Below are positions 7,361 through 15,867 of a stretch of DNA of 64,000 bases, piece by piece. A program made the position numbers and the translations under genes. Below the pieces are notes generated by a model. That model saw nothing but the letters and a program-made list of their open reading frames with translations. It made no database searches and was not told where the DNA came from. The stretch's first letter is position 1. Each line of letters begins with the position of its first letter. The stretch spans positions 1-64,000 of the forward strand of contig JAFEAM010000015.1 in the NCBI GenBank assembly GCA_018266395.1, written 5' to 3'. The DNA is from Bacteroidota bacterium. GTDB lineage: Bacteria > Bacteroidota > Bacteroidia > Cytophagales > Cyclobacteriaceae.

Positions 7361-8800
7361 TTATCGTCCAAGTTTAATTGTTTGCTGGTCGTAGTCTAAT
7401 TCAATTTTTCCAAAACGCTTTAATGCGCTCAAGCCGAACAAAAGAGGCGAATTGATATTGTGCAAAACTGTTGCCTCTACATCATTGATCTCAAATTGAC
7501 CTAACTTAATGGATCTTAAAATAACCTTTGTTCCTTCAGCGATCTGGCCGTTTGCAATTCTGTATTTTTCTACACCTTTGATATCTGTTTCTGCGAGATA
7601 GCCATTTTTAAGCATAAATAGAGCTTCAGTTAGCGATATTGAAACTTCGCTGGCTCCGGTGTCTATGATAAATGAAAGTGAAAGGCCATTAATTTTGCAC
7701 GGAACCTTATATACCCCATTCTCCTTGGACATTTTGATTGTCTGAGTTGATCCAGGGCTTGCAGATATAACTTCCGAATCACTGTTTGCTTTGAAGATAT
7801 CATCCTCAATATTCCAAATATGAACATTGCCCTGTAAGTTTGATTCTGTCTGACTATTCTTTGTCTCTATGCGTGCGCCGCTTGTACTTGCCGATGCGAG
7901 ATACTGACCGTTCGGTGAAAACATAAGGTTGGACACTTTAAGGTCATCGCTTAAACTGAGTTCTGTGACTAACTTCCCGCTGAAAGTCTCCCATACGAAT
8001 ATTTTCTGCTGCGAGCCAGCAGCCACTAGATCCCCGCTATTCGAAAGTGCAATTATAGGCCCAAATTGCCCAATTAATGTGTGTGGTATGTTATTAACCA
8101 TCAGAGCTCTATTAATGTCCCAAATTTGTATTGCTTGATCTTTTGAAGTCGCGAGGTATGTCAAGTCACTTGTTACACTTGGTAGCTGGTTGTATGGGTA
8201 GTCAATTTGTTCTAGGCTTTTTATCAGAACATTTTCACGTATACTCCAAAGTTGCATGATTCTCCCAAAACTCTCAGCTAACAGTTTTTCACCGTCAAAG
8301 GAAAATCCTACGAATGCTCGGCCGGGAAAAGTATTAATAAGTCCAAGGTTTGATGCATCCAATACTTTGATTGTATTTCCTTCGCCTTTTAGAGCCAAAT
8401 ATTTCCCATTAGGTGAAAACGCCAGAAAGTCTTCCCACTTACCAGCATTGCTGCCTAGCAAATTACCTTGCGAGATATCCCAATACTGTAATGTATGATC
8501 CTGACCTTCAAAGATTAGAGTTCTATTGTCAGGGAGTATAGCTAAAGGTGAGCAGCTATAATCCTTTGCAGCCAGAAATTCCGTTGTTTTCCTGCCCAAA
8601 TCAGCTATAATCAAGTAATGTGATCTATAGCTATAATCATTAGGGTCACAACTTCCACTTATAAGGCGTTTACCGTCCGGAGAAAACGAAAATGCCACAA
8701 TCCTACTTGTGTGCCCATAGCTCTGTAACAATTGACCCTTAACAATTGGCGTTGTCAATAGTATCAAAAACGTCAAGCTAATAATAATGATTCCTCTCAT
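7361..8800 (-). CDS. Secreted WD40 propeller fused to retropepsin-like aspartic protease
   Basis: 479 residues. A signal peptide (about 1-22, MRGIIIISLTFLILLTTPIV) is followed by WD40-type repeats across ~28-335 (VAFSFSPDGKRLISGS, LAFSPNGKYLALKG, IQIWDI, LMFSPNGQYLASAS, VHIWNIED). From ~362 comes a single-copy clan AA aspartic protease domain: GVYKVPCKINGLSLSF, IIDTGASEVSIS with DTG at 380-382, and the C-terminal SPLLFGLSALKRFGKIELDY. The domain is of the bacterial retropepsin-like type (TIGR02281-like), normally found in small membrane proteins. One DTG per chain implies it must dimerise to be active. The substrate is unknown. Confidence 0.85.
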   Translation of the reverse strand: MRGIIIISLTFLILLTTPIVKGQLLQSYGHTSRIVAFSFSPDGKRLISGSCDPNDYSYRSHYLIIADLGRKTTEFLAAKDYSCSPLAILPDNRTLIFEGQDHTLQYWDISQGNLLGSNAGKWEDFLAFSPNGKYLALKGEGNTIKVLDASNLGLINTFPGRAFVGFSFDGEKLLAESFGRIMQLWSIRENVLIKSLEQIDYPYNQLPSVTSDLTYLATSKDQAIQIWDINRALMVNNIPHTLIGQFGPIIALSNSGDLVAAGSQQKIFVWETFSGKLVTELSLSDDLKVSNLMFSPNGQYLASASTSGARIETKNSQTESNLQGNVHIWNIEDDIFKANSDSEVISASPGSTQTIKMSKENGVYKVPCKINGLSLSFIIDTGASEVSISLTEALFMLKNGYLAETDIKGVEKYRIANGQIAEGTKVILRSIKLGQFEINDVEATVLHNINSPLLFGLSALKRFGKIELDYDQQTIKLGR

Positions 8801-8848
8801 TGTGTAATATCTAGGTACTCAAGGTAACTGTTGGCAACTTCTCAGTGG

Positions 8849-9211
8849 TCACCTTCTATTCAGTCTTCCGAGAATCTTCAGTTTGTCAAAGTAGTCAGGC
8901 CAATTCTTCGGGTTTGAAGAAGGGTTTGTACGGTCGTTGTAAAAAAACACTCGCTCAATTTTTCCCTTGTTGTCAAGTTTGACTGCATCTTTGTCGTGTG
9001 CTAATTTCCTTAATTTAGATTCGGTCAGTCCGATGTACTTGGTGTAAATTGGGTTGTCACCATAAACATTGTCCTCATAAATACTTTTTTGATGCTTAAT
9101 GGAGTTCCAACCAATTGGTAAATATTCTCTATTAAAGGCGAACCATTCACCTTTCTTATTTCTCGAAATTCCATACGGCATGTTGATCCTGAAAAAATTC
9201 GAAAGTCCCAT
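8849..9211 (-). CDS. Conserved hypothetical protein
   Basis: 120 residues (a second ATG at 9181 would remove 10). Visible features are MPYGISRNKKGEWFAFNREY, PIGWNSIKHQKSIYEDNVYG and YIGLTESKLRKLAHDKDAVK, with many aromatic and basic residues. I have the impression that this type occurs in mobile or accessory regions of Bacteroidota, but I cannot name a family. It precedes no gene in an obvious operon. Confidence 0.55.
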   Translation of the reverse strand: MGLSNFFRINMPYGISRNKKGEWFAFNREYLPIGWNSIKHQKSIYEDNVYGDNPIYTKYIGLTESKLRKLAHDKDAVKLDNKGKIERVFFYNDRTNPSSNPKNWPDYFDKLKILGRLNRR

Positions 9212-9277
9212 ATGTCAGGCATGTTTTATTTCAGATGTTTAAAGGAATTGAATAACCAATATCTTCTTGATTTTCGC

Positions 9278-10084
9278 TCAGTTTAATTCAGCTATTAATT
9301 TTTCACAGCCTCTGATTAAATCTTCAATCTCATCAGGCTTAGGTTCTCTTTCTTTTGAATGCACACTCATATTTCTTATGTCTCCAAGTCGTTGAATGAG
9401 TCTCCATGTTGGTAGGTCAATTAATTCTTTTGACTTCAAAGCTTCATTAAAGTCTGAGATGGTTGGATTTGCCTTGGTTAATTTTATCTTGTGGTTAGTG
9501 CATACAGTTTTAAGATGTCCTTCAAGTGTAATCCCCGCTAATGCTCCAGCAACTCGAATATGTTTCTTTTTTAATGCATCCTTGGCAGTTTCAAGTTCGC
9601 TTTCATAAAGTTCTGACTGAAGTATCCCAACGATGTTTGCAATTTTTGAATCGAAAACTTTCAAGCATGAATTCAAAATCTCTAATTGTTGGTCAAATTT
9701 TGTCAAAAAGGCTGCCGCTCTATTTACTTCACTTCCATAACCTCGAGATACTTTCAAACCTATTAGGTAGTCAGAGATTGAATATGTTAGATAAGTTATG
9801 TCTTTGCTTCTCTTTTCGTCATGATACAATCTTTTGAACTCATCAATTCTGTCAGGTAGTAGTTGTTTGATAACGAGCATCGCTTCACTGTACCACCTCT
9901 GATACGAGGCTTGAACTGTATGGAACGATTTGAGAAAATCAGTATATTCCTTACTTTCCTTAAACTGTTTTACATTTTTCTTGTCCAATTTGTCCTCTGT
10001 CAGGGCCGCATGATAATAAAGTGTCCTACCTCGAGTTTGCAAGTCTCGAATTTGTTCCTTCATTGTATCTTTTGAATTACTCAT
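9278..10084 (-). CDS. HEPN-like C-terminal domain protein
   Basis: About 268 residues from the ATG at 10084 (another at 10099 is possible). The N-terminal two thirds are helical (EQIRDLQTRGRTLYYHAALT, FLKSFHTVQASYQRWYSEAM). The C-terminal third reads AGALAGITLEGHLKTVCTNH then RLGDIRNMSVHSKEREPKPD; the RNMSVH string fits the R-x4-H signature of HEPN RNases and the AG..LE..L helix is typical of DUF4145-type HEPN proteins. HEPN domains act in toxin-antitoxin and abortive-infection systems, but no partner gene is seen here, so a defence role is only inferred. Confidence 0.65.
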   Translation of the reverse strand: MSNSKDTMKEQIRDLQTRGRTLYYHAALTEDKLDKKNVKQFKESKEYTDFLKSFHTVQASYQRWYSEAMLVIKQLLPDRIDEFKRLYHDEKRSKDITYLTYSISDYLIGLKVSRGYGSEVNRAAAFLTKFDQQLEILNSCLKVFDSKIANIVGILQSELYESELETAKDALKKKHIRVAGALAGITLEGHLKTVCTNHKIKLTKANPTISDFNEALKSKELIDLPTWRLIQRLGDIRNMSVHSKEREPKPDEIEDLIRGCEKLIAELN

Positions 10085-10300
10085 CGTGTCCGAATGCATA
10101 TGGCAGCCAACCTGTATATACGACGTTTATGTTCGATATTCCTTGTTGTCTCAGTAAATTTACGCAGTCATTAATCTGATTCAATAGGCCTTTTACCAGC
10201 GTTTTGCTACTCGTCAGCCACCTGGCCTGAACCCTGAGCTCATCCGGCAGACACTTTTCACAGTCACGCATTACTATTAAGGAGTAGTGCCAGTACGCTT

Positions 10301-10420
10301 TGTAAGGATTCCGTAAGGTTCGTACATGGATTCTATAAGGATAGCATAAGGAATCTGGCCGGATGCATAAGCTCGTTTGCCGGATACGTAAGGATGTTTG
10401 CCGGATGGATATGGATGAGG
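10301..10420. repeat. Degenerate decamer array
   Basis: Units of about 10-11 bp in succession: TGTAAGGATT, CCGTAAGGTT, TATAAGGAT, AGCATAAGGAAT, CTGGCCGGAT, GTTTGCCGGAT, ACGTAAGGAT, GTTTGCCGGAT. It continues into AGGTCATTAAAGGTCACTTG with an 8-10 bp rhythm to about 10470. No gene is supported in 10100-10585. Confidence 0.65.
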
Positions 10421-10585
10421 GAGGGGAATATGAGGTCATTAAAGGTCACTTGAGGTCGTTAGGGGTCATCTGGGGACAGCGTGTCAGACGGCCGCCACAC
10501 CTTTGACCCAAGCACAGCGGAAAAGGCGCTCACCTGGACATCCCAGGCAAGAAGAGCCGGCCGGCCGTGTGAAACCAAAACAAAA

Positions 10586-11161
10586 ATGTGTATGAGTAAA
10601 TTATTTGATCAGACCAATCTCGGCGGTGTGCTGGGAGAAAGTGTAACCATCCGCAAACTGAGCAACCGGGTTGTGGTGACGAACCGGCCTGTTCGCAAGC
10701 GCGGCGAGCCGTCCGAAAAGACGGCCGAGTACCAGAAGAAGTTCCGCGAGGCCACGCAGTATGCCAACATGCAGATGGAACGGGAGGAGTCCCGTGCCCT
10801 CTATGCACGTGGCGCCGACAAGCAACGGAGAATCTCGCCCTTCATCGTGGCGCTCAGGGACTACATCAAGCCACCTGAAGTGACGTCCATCGACACCAGC
10901 GATTTCTACGGAAGGGCCGGCGACGTGATCCTCGTCAAAGCCACCGACGACTTCATGGTGACGAAGGTGAAAGTGACCATCCGCAACCAGGCGGGCGAAC
11001 TCATCGAAGAAGGCGAAGCGGTCGCCTCCTCCGACCTGGTCAACACGTGGGTCTTCCGGACAAGTGTGGCGATCAAGTCGCTAGCAGGCACGAGAATCAG
11101 AGCGATTGCCTACGATCGGCCGGGGAATAAGGGAAGTGGGGAGGCTGTGATGGAGGGGTAG
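10586..11161 (+). CDS. Conserved hypothetical protein with Ig-like C-terminus
   Basis: About 191 residues from ATG 10586 (or 10592). The N-terminal half is basic and helical (NRVVVTNRPVRKRGEPSEKT, EYQKKFREATQYANMQMERE); the C-terminal half looks like an Ig/CARDB-type beta-sandwich (GRAGDVILVKATDDFMVTKV, VTIRNQAGELIEEGEAVAS, GTRIRAIAYDRPGNKG). The upstream extension to 10481 is low-complexity repeat and is excluded. Cytoplasmic, since no signal is visible. Function unknown. Its stop codon is the last base before a heptad array. Confidence 0.65.
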   Translation: MCMSKLFDQTNLGGVLGESVTIRKLSNRVVVTNRPVRKRGEPSEKTAEYQKKFREATQYANMQMEREESRALYARGADKQRRISPFIVALRDYIKPPEVTSIDTSDFYGRAGDVILVKATDDFMVTKVKVTIRNQAGELIEEGEAVASSDLVNTWVFRTSVAIKSLAGTRIRAIAYDRPGNKGSGEAVMEG

Positions 11162-11262
11162 GTTGGTGAGAGGTGAGAGGTAAGTGGTGAGAGGTAAGTG
11201 GTGAGAGGTAAGTGGTGAGAGGTGAAAGGTAAGAGGTAAGTGGTGAGTAGTTGGCGACTACT
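11162..11262 (+). repeat. Heptad array, GTGAGAG/GTAAGTG type
   Basis: About thirteen units of 7 bp in register: GTGAGAG, GTGAGAG, GTAAGTG, GTGAGAG, GTAAGTG and so on, ending GTGAGTAGTTGG. It begins at the stop codon of the preceding gene. The same units recur at 12893-12986 and, inverted, at 13455-13495. Confidence 0.9.
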
Positions 11263-11298
11263 TGCTGCTCCCTCTTGCTGAATTTTGAAATGAATAGG

Positions 11299-11442
11299 TT
11301 CACGCAGAGGCGCAGAGCACGCGGAGATTATTGAAATTAAAGGGTGGTCTGTTCTAGTAATGAAGCATGATTGGACACCAAATGAAGTAAGGCCACTTAT
11401 TTTAAAATGCATTACTCTGCGCCCTCTGCGCCTCTGCGTGAA
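11299..11442 (+). mobile_element. MITE-like element, copy 1
   Basis: Left terminal repeat TTCACGCAGAGGCGCAGAGC (about 28 bp in all) and the inverted right end CTCTGCGCCTCTGCGTGAA. The interior is unique (GATTATTGAAATTAAAGGGT, GGTCTGTT, ATGATTGGACACC, AAATGAAGTAAGGC) and is conserved in copies 2 and 3. No coding capacity. Non-autonomous element inferred from the terminal inverted repeats, constant length and unrelated flanks. Confidence 0.8.
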
Positions 11443-11467
11443 ATACATTAAATACAGAAAATTAGGC

Positions 11468-11616
11468 TCACGCAGAGGCGCAGAGCTCGCGGAGATTATT
11501 GAAATTAAAAGGGTGGTCTGTTATTGTAATGAAGTGAAGCATAATTGGACACCATATGAAGCAAGGCTAGCTATTTCAAAATGCATTTCTCTGCGCTCTC
11601 TGCGCCTCTGCGTGAA
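11468..11616 (+). mobile_element. MITE-like element, copy 2
   Basis: Same termini as copy 1 and a matching interior (GATTATTGAAATTAAAAGGG, TGGTCTGTTATTGTAATGAA, ATTGGACACCATATGAAGCA). It lies 25 bp after copy 1 in the same orientation and 45 bp before the PSD-like gene, so it may carry or displace that gene's promoter. Confidence 0.8.
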
Positions 11617-11660
11617 ATATTCAATTCCTCACTACCTTCACTTCCCCAAACCCAATCCCC

Positions 11661-12935
11661 ATGAAAAAGTCCCTCCTCTCCCTTCTGGCCGTCATTCTTC
11701 TGGTGGTCACCTCCTGCGGGCCGAAGAAATCTGACAACAAGGCAACGTACGGCGAAGCCACTCAACAGCTGGTGGCGCTGGTGGAACAAAACCCGGAGCT
11801 GAAGGCCAACCTCCAGAAATCCATCGAGCAGGCCAAACAGATCAACCCCGACACGGCGACCAATCGCGCACAGACACTGGAAGACTACTACGCTTCCTTC
11901 TCCCGGATGGAGACTTCCATGCCATGGATGGTGCTGAAGAAAGAGAAGGTCAATGTATTCGACGATATCATGCAGGGATTCTGCTCCATATACTTCATCA
12001 TCGATCAGCCTCTCCCCGAACTGGAAGGCAAAGGTTTCCGCAACACGCTCCAGTATGTTCAACCTTTCTCGGGATGGATGACGCAGTTCAACAAGTCGTG
12101 GGGGAAATACCTCGACACGGAAGCCTCCTGGAACGAGAGCTACTACCAGCTCGTCCTCGCCGACCCGATGTTCGGACTGCAGAATGGATGGTATGAAGAT
12201 CCGTCCCACTGGAAGACGTTCAACCAGTTCTTCGCCCGTCACCTCAGCTCGCCGGCAGCGCGTCCCATCGCCTCTCCTGAAGATGACGCCGTGGTGGCCT
12301 CTTTCGCCGACTCCGAACCGCAAGGCGTGTGGGCGGTCGATGGCAGCTCCAACCTGGTGGAAGAGGCTGCGGTAAAGTCAGCCACTGTAAAATCTGTCAG
12401 CGACCTCCTCGGCAACGACAATCCCTACAAGGATGCATTTGCCAACGGCACGTTCATGCACTCCTTCCTCAACGTGAACGACTACCACCGCTATCACTTC
12501 TCACTGGGCGGCACGGTCAAGGATGCGCGCATCATCAACGGCATAAACCCCAGCGGCGGAATTTTGCAATGGCACCCTGATCAGAAAAGATATTCCTTCA
12601 CGCCTTCCTCCGTGGGATGGCAGATGCTGGAGACCCGCGGCGTGGTCATCCTCGAAACTGAAAAGTACGGCCTCGTGGCATTAGTGCCTATCGGCATGGC
12701 GGTAGTAGGCTCTGTCAACTTTGAAGCGAGCGTCAAGCCCGGCGCCGTGGTGAAGAAGGGCGACCCGCTCGGATGGTTCGCCTTCGGCGGCTCCGACTTC
12801 ATCCTCGTGTTCCAGGACAAAGTGAAGTTCGAGCTACAGGCTGCTAAAAACGAGAGTGGAAGTGGGTATAAGCATATGTTGATGGGAGAGCGACTAGGGG
12901 TGGTGAGTGGTGGGAAGGTAAGTGGTAAGAGGTGA
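11661..12935 (+). CDS. Secreted phosphatidylserine decarboxylase-like lipoprotein
   Basis: 424 residues. A lipoprotein signal (MKKSLLSLLAVILLVVTSCG) is followed by a helical N-terminal region and a PSD domain: FNQFFARHLSS, GTFMHSFLNVNDYHRYHFSL, VALVPIGMAVVGSVNF, VKKGDPLGWFAFGGSDF. GGS at about 376-378 occupies the place of the autocleavage GST/GGS that generates the pyruvoyl cofactor in PSD. The usual PSD is anchored on the cytoplasmic face, so a lipobox in front is unusual. The last dozen residues (VVSGGKVSGKR) are encoded by the heptad array, so the original C-terminus has been replaced or extended. Substrate unproven. Confidence 0.8.
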   Translation: MKKSLLSLLAVILLVVTSCGPKKSDNKATYGEATQQLVALVEQNPELKANLQKSIEQAKQINPDTATNRAQTLEDYYASFSRMETSMPWMVLKKEKVNVFDDIMQGFCSIYFIIDQPLPELEGKGFRNTLQYVQPFSGWMTQFNKSWGKYLDTEASWNESYYQLVLADPMFGLQNGWYEDPSHWKTFNQFFARHLSSPAARPIASPEDDAVVASFADSEPQGVWAVDGSSNLVEEAAVKSATVKSVSDLLGNDNPYKDAFANGTFMHSFLNVNDYHRYHFSLGGTVKDARIINGINPSGGILQWHPDQKRYSFTPSSVGWQMLETRGVVILETEKYGLVALVPIGMAVVGSVNFEASVKPGAVVKKGDPLGWFAFGGSDFILVFQDKVKFELQAAKNESGSGYKHMLMGERLGVVSGGKVSGKR

Positions 12936-12986
12936 GTGGTGAGAGGTAAGAGGTAAGTGGTGGGAAGGTGAGTGGTGAATGGTCAG
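12893..12986 (+). repeat. Heptad array, left arm flanking four-helix-bundle gene
   Basis: GGGGTGGTGAGTGGTGGGAA, then GTAAGTG, GTAAGAG, GTGAGTG, GTGAGAG, GTAAGAG, GTAAGTG, GTGGGAAG, GTGAGTG. It overlaps the last codons of the PSD-like gene and is complementary to the array at 13455-13495 on the other side of the next gene. Confidence 0.9.
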
Positions 12987-13064
12987 GAATTCCTCAATTA
13001 AATGAATCAGGTTTTAATTGGCCGGAAAGAGAGGAAGGGTTGGGCGGCTGCGCTACTTTTGTTT

Positions 13065-13451
13065 ATGCCGCTCGCAGACAGATTTATCGAACTGGAGGTT
13101 TACAAACTTTCCCGAAGCTTGAGTCTGGAGATCTATGAATTCAGTAAGTCGTTTCCTCCGCAGGAGGTCTACTCGTTGACCAGTCAGGTCCGCCGCTCAT
13201 CAAGGTCGATTGGTGCACAGATAGCCGAGGCTTGGGGCAAAAGGCAATACGCAAAACATTTCGTAAGCAAACTGACTGATGCAAATGCCGAACTATTGGA
13301 AACACAACATTGGATTGGGACTGCTGTCGATTGCGGCTATCTCGAAAAAGATAAAGGGGATCAACTTCATCATGACTACGACAGGTTTTCCAGGATGCTG
13401 AATTCAATGATCCTGAAAGCCGACAAGTTCTGCAAACCCTTCGAAAAGTAG
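13065..13451 (+). CDS. Four helix bundle protein (IVP/S23 family)
   Basis: 128 residues from the ATG at 13065 (MPLADRFIELEVYKLSRSLS); an in-frame upstream ATG at 13002 would add array-derived sequence. Family hallmarks: ELEVYKLSRSLSLEIYEFSK, FPPQEVYSLTSQVRRSSRSI, GAQIAEAWGKRQYAKHFVSK, ANAELLETQHWIGTAVDCGY. The family includes proteins encoded in 23S rRNA intervening sequences and the Avd accessory protein of diversity-generating retroelements; it binds nucleic acid through a basic pentamer surface. The gene is framed by inverted heptad arrays (12893-12986 and 13455-13495), with the right arm starting 3 bp after the stop. Confidence 0.9.
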   Translation: MPLADRFIELEVYKLSRSLSLEIYEFSKSFPPQEVYSLTSQVRRSSRSIGAQIAEAWGKRQYAKHFVSKLTDANAELLETQHWIGTAVDCGYLEKDKGDQLHHDYDRFSRMLNSMILKADKFCKPFEK

Positions 13452-13454
13452 AAC

Positions 13455-13495
13455 CGCTCACCTTTCACTACTCACCTCTCACCTCTCACCACCCA
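13455..13495 (-). repeat. Heptad array, right (inverted) arm
   Basis: CTCACCT, TTCACTA, CTCACCT, CTCACCT, CTCACCACCC: the reverse complement of the GTGAGAG/GTGAGTA units at 12893-12986. The two arms could pair around the four-helix-bundle gene. Confidence 0.85.
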
Positions 13496-13551
13496 AAAAC
13501 TGACAGCCTTACCCCTTTGCGCGCAACCATTTACCTCCTTACCTTCAGCGC

Positions 13552-15846
13552 ATGCTGCGATACCATTTCAAGCTCATCGTCCGCAGTCTTCTTAGAAGGA
13601 AGATCTATGCCCTGGTCATTCTGCTGAGCCTCACGGTTGCATTTGTCTGCTCCAATTTGCTTATCTCTTTCCTGGTCTATGAAAACAACACGGACCGATT
13701 TCATTTAAAAGGTGAACGGATATTCCAGGCATTCACGGATGATCCTTTCGGAGGCAACGGGCGGATCGCCTATATCCCATCCTACTTCTCCGACTACCTC
13801 CTCTCCAACTATGCCGAAGCCGAGGCGGTTTGCCAGATCGGTTCGATAGATGGAGCGCGGGTAACAGCGAATGGAAACACAGCAGACAATTTGATCATCT
13901 TGTCGGTTGACAGCAGCTTCTTCCAGATGTTTGACTTTCCTCTCAATGGTGATCGCAGGCATGACCTGGAGTCCGGTCAACTGGTGCTTTCCCGTGAGAA
14001 GGCGATCTCTCTTTTTGGAACAGGCGACGTGATAGGTAAAGACGTGACACTCCAGGTGTCTGACACTACACTGCACCTGGTGATCAGCGGGGTGACAGAT
14101 CAGCCGTCTGACAATAGCCATCTGAATTTCGATGCCCTGATCCATCACAGCGTACTTCCAAAATTCTGGACGGGAGGCGCGAGTTATGTGATGATGGGTA
14201 GCGCAGCATCAGCTGATGGGCTGCGTGAGAAAATAAACAAGGATCCTCAGCGCCCCGGTCTGCTTGGGGCCGGAACAATGACCTACACCCTTTCTCCCCT
14301 TAGTGAATCCTATTTCAATACCGATAACAGGATGAGCTACATGAAGACCAGGAGCCCGATGTTCATGAAGGTGGGCTATGTGGTGTGCGCGCTGATTCTC
14401 CTCATTGCCGGCTTCAATTCCTTCAACCTGTTTACCCTGTTCTGGCAGGACAGAAAGAAGGAAGTGGGAATCAAGAAGACCCTGGGCGTGTCCCCCACCA
14501 GCCTCCTGAGCTTTGCGGCGATGGAGACCGGGTTCTACATCCTGATCAGTTATTTGCTCTCATTACTGTTGACATACCTGCTCACGCCTTTGTTCAGCAT
14601 GGTGTTTGAAACCAAACTGACGATGGAATACCTGATGAATTTCAGGGTATCGTTATTAGTCGGTGCGGTACTGATACTGACAGCAATTCTGCTAATCCTC
14701 CTTTCACTGATCAGCCAATGGAGGATGAAGCCTGTCAGTCTGATGAGCCGTGAATCCGAACGCATGTCGTTCAGTCGCGGGTTGTTTACGATTCAATTCG
14801 TAATCTCCATTACATTGGTTATCTGCTCCATCACTGTCATCCGGCAGATGCAATATCTGGAATCAGCGCCCCTGGGCTTCAACCGGAACATCATCCAGTT
14901 GAACAGTCCCGACCAAAAGGAAAAAGAAAAATTGTTGGTGCTGAAGCAACGTGTGGTACAGCTGCCTGAAATCGCCCATGTGGCGGTGGGCAGCGGCAAT
15001 CCCATTGCAGGCAACCTGATCGTTCGGTATGAATTGGAGAACAAGCAGTTCTACACACCTTATTTGTTTGAAGGTGATGCTGACTACCTAAGTACCCTCG
15101 ATTTGAAACTAGTGGCTGGCGTGATGCCCTCCGCCGGTAATCAGGGAAAACTGGTTAATCAGGCCCTCGTAAGGCAGTTTCACCTGACCGATCCGGTCGG
15201 GGAAAAGATACCAGGTACGCGTGACATCATCGCTGGCGTTGTGGAAGATTTCACCTGCAGCTCGTTCAAAATGGCTGTCCCGCCAGTCATCATATCCTAC
15301 AACCCCACAGGGAGATCTTTGCTGATCGATTACAGTGACAGCGACATGGCTTCATTACTGCCGAGACTGCAGTCGGCCTGGAAGGAGGTTTTTCCTGATT
15401 ACGCGTTCAGTTACCAGATCATTCAGGAGGTGCTGATGAATAAATACAAAGAGGACACCTTCTTCTTCAGGATCGTCATTGCCTTTGCTGTGGTTACGAT
15501 GATCCTGTCCTGCTTCGGGTTGTTCGCGCTCTCCTGGGCCGTAGTGCAGCGCCGCACCCGGGAAATGGGGATTCGCAAAGTGCTTGGCGCCACGTCCATC
15601 GACATACTGAATCTCCTCACGCTGACCTTCACCAGGCGGATTGCGATAGCATTCCTTATTGCCGCGCCGATCGGGTACTATGCAATGAACCAGTGGCTGG
15701 TGCAGTTTGCCAATCGGGTTGAATTGAATCTATGGAGTTTCGTTCTGGCTGCCATGCTTATGACCGCAGTTGCGCTGCTCACCCTTGGGTTCCAGACGCT
15801 CAAAGCGGCGATGACCAATCCGGCGGAAGAGATCAGGGAGGAGTGA
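13552..15846 (+). CDS. ABC transporter permease (MacB/FtsX type)
   Basis: 764 residues with the double-FtsX architecture: N-terminal TM (LVILLSLTVAFVCSNLLISF), a MacB-type periplasmic domain (~50-270), three TMs to ~400, a second N-terminal TM (GLFTIQFVISITLVICSITV), a second periplasmic domain and three C-terminal TMs. RRTREMGIRKVLGATSIDIL is the signature before the last helices, mirrored by DRKKEVGIKKTLGVSPTSLL in the first half. Export or lipoprotein-handling is likely. No ATPase gene is adjacent, a common situation for the large Bacteroidota paralogue family. The substrate is unknown. Confidence 0.93.
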   Translation: MLRYHFKLIVRSLLRRKIYALVILLSLTVAFVCSNLLISFLVYENNTDRFHLKGERIFQAFTDDPFGGNGRIAYIPSYFSDYLLSNYAEAEAVCQIGSIDGARVTANGNTADNLIILSVDSSFFQMFDFPLNGDRRHDLESGQLVLSREKAISLFGTGDVIGKDVTLQVSDTTLHLVISGVTDQPSDNSHLNFDALIHHSVLPKFWTGGASYVMMGSAASADGLREKINKDPQRPGLLGAGTMTYTLSPLSESYFNTDNRMSYMKTRSPMFMKVGYVVCALILLIAGFNSFNLFTLFWQDRKKEVGIKKTLGVSPTSLLSFAAMETGFYILISYLLSLLLTYLLTPLFSMVFETKLTMEYLMNFRVSLLVGAVLILTAILLILLSLISQWRMKPVSLMSRESERMSFSRGLFTIQFVISITLVICSITVIRQMQYLESAPLGFNRNIIQLNSPDQKEKEKLLVLKQRVVQLPEIAHVAVGSGNPIAGNLIVRYELENKQFYTPYLFEGDADYLSTLDLKLVAGVMPSAGNQGKLVNQALVRQFHLTDPVGEKIPGTRDIIAGVVEDFTCSSFKMAVPPVIISYNPTGRSLLIDYSDSDMASLLPRLQSAWKEVFPDYAFSYQIIQEVLMNKYKEDTFFFRIVIAFAVVTMILSCFGLFALSWAVVQRRTREMGIRKVLGATSIDILNLLTLTFTRRIAIAFLIAAPIGYYAMNQWLVQFANRVELNLWSFVLAAMLMTAVALLTLGFQTLKAAMTNPAEEIREE

Positions 15847-15867
15847 GTTTTGGGTTAGGTTGAAAGC

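Noticed and set aside
10077-10439. 120-codon minus-strand reading frame
   Set aside because: Lies in the decamer array and its repetitive translation (IRQTSLRIRQTSLCIR) reflects repeat units.
11097-11448. Two overlapping minus-strand frames rich in TSHHLPLT
   Set aside because: Translation of the heptad array and MITE-like element; period 7 gives a 7-residue repeat, not a protein.
11571-12323. 250-codon frame antisense to the PSD-like gene
   Set aside because: High-GC third-position shadow of the sense gene; begins in a repeat and lacks motifs.
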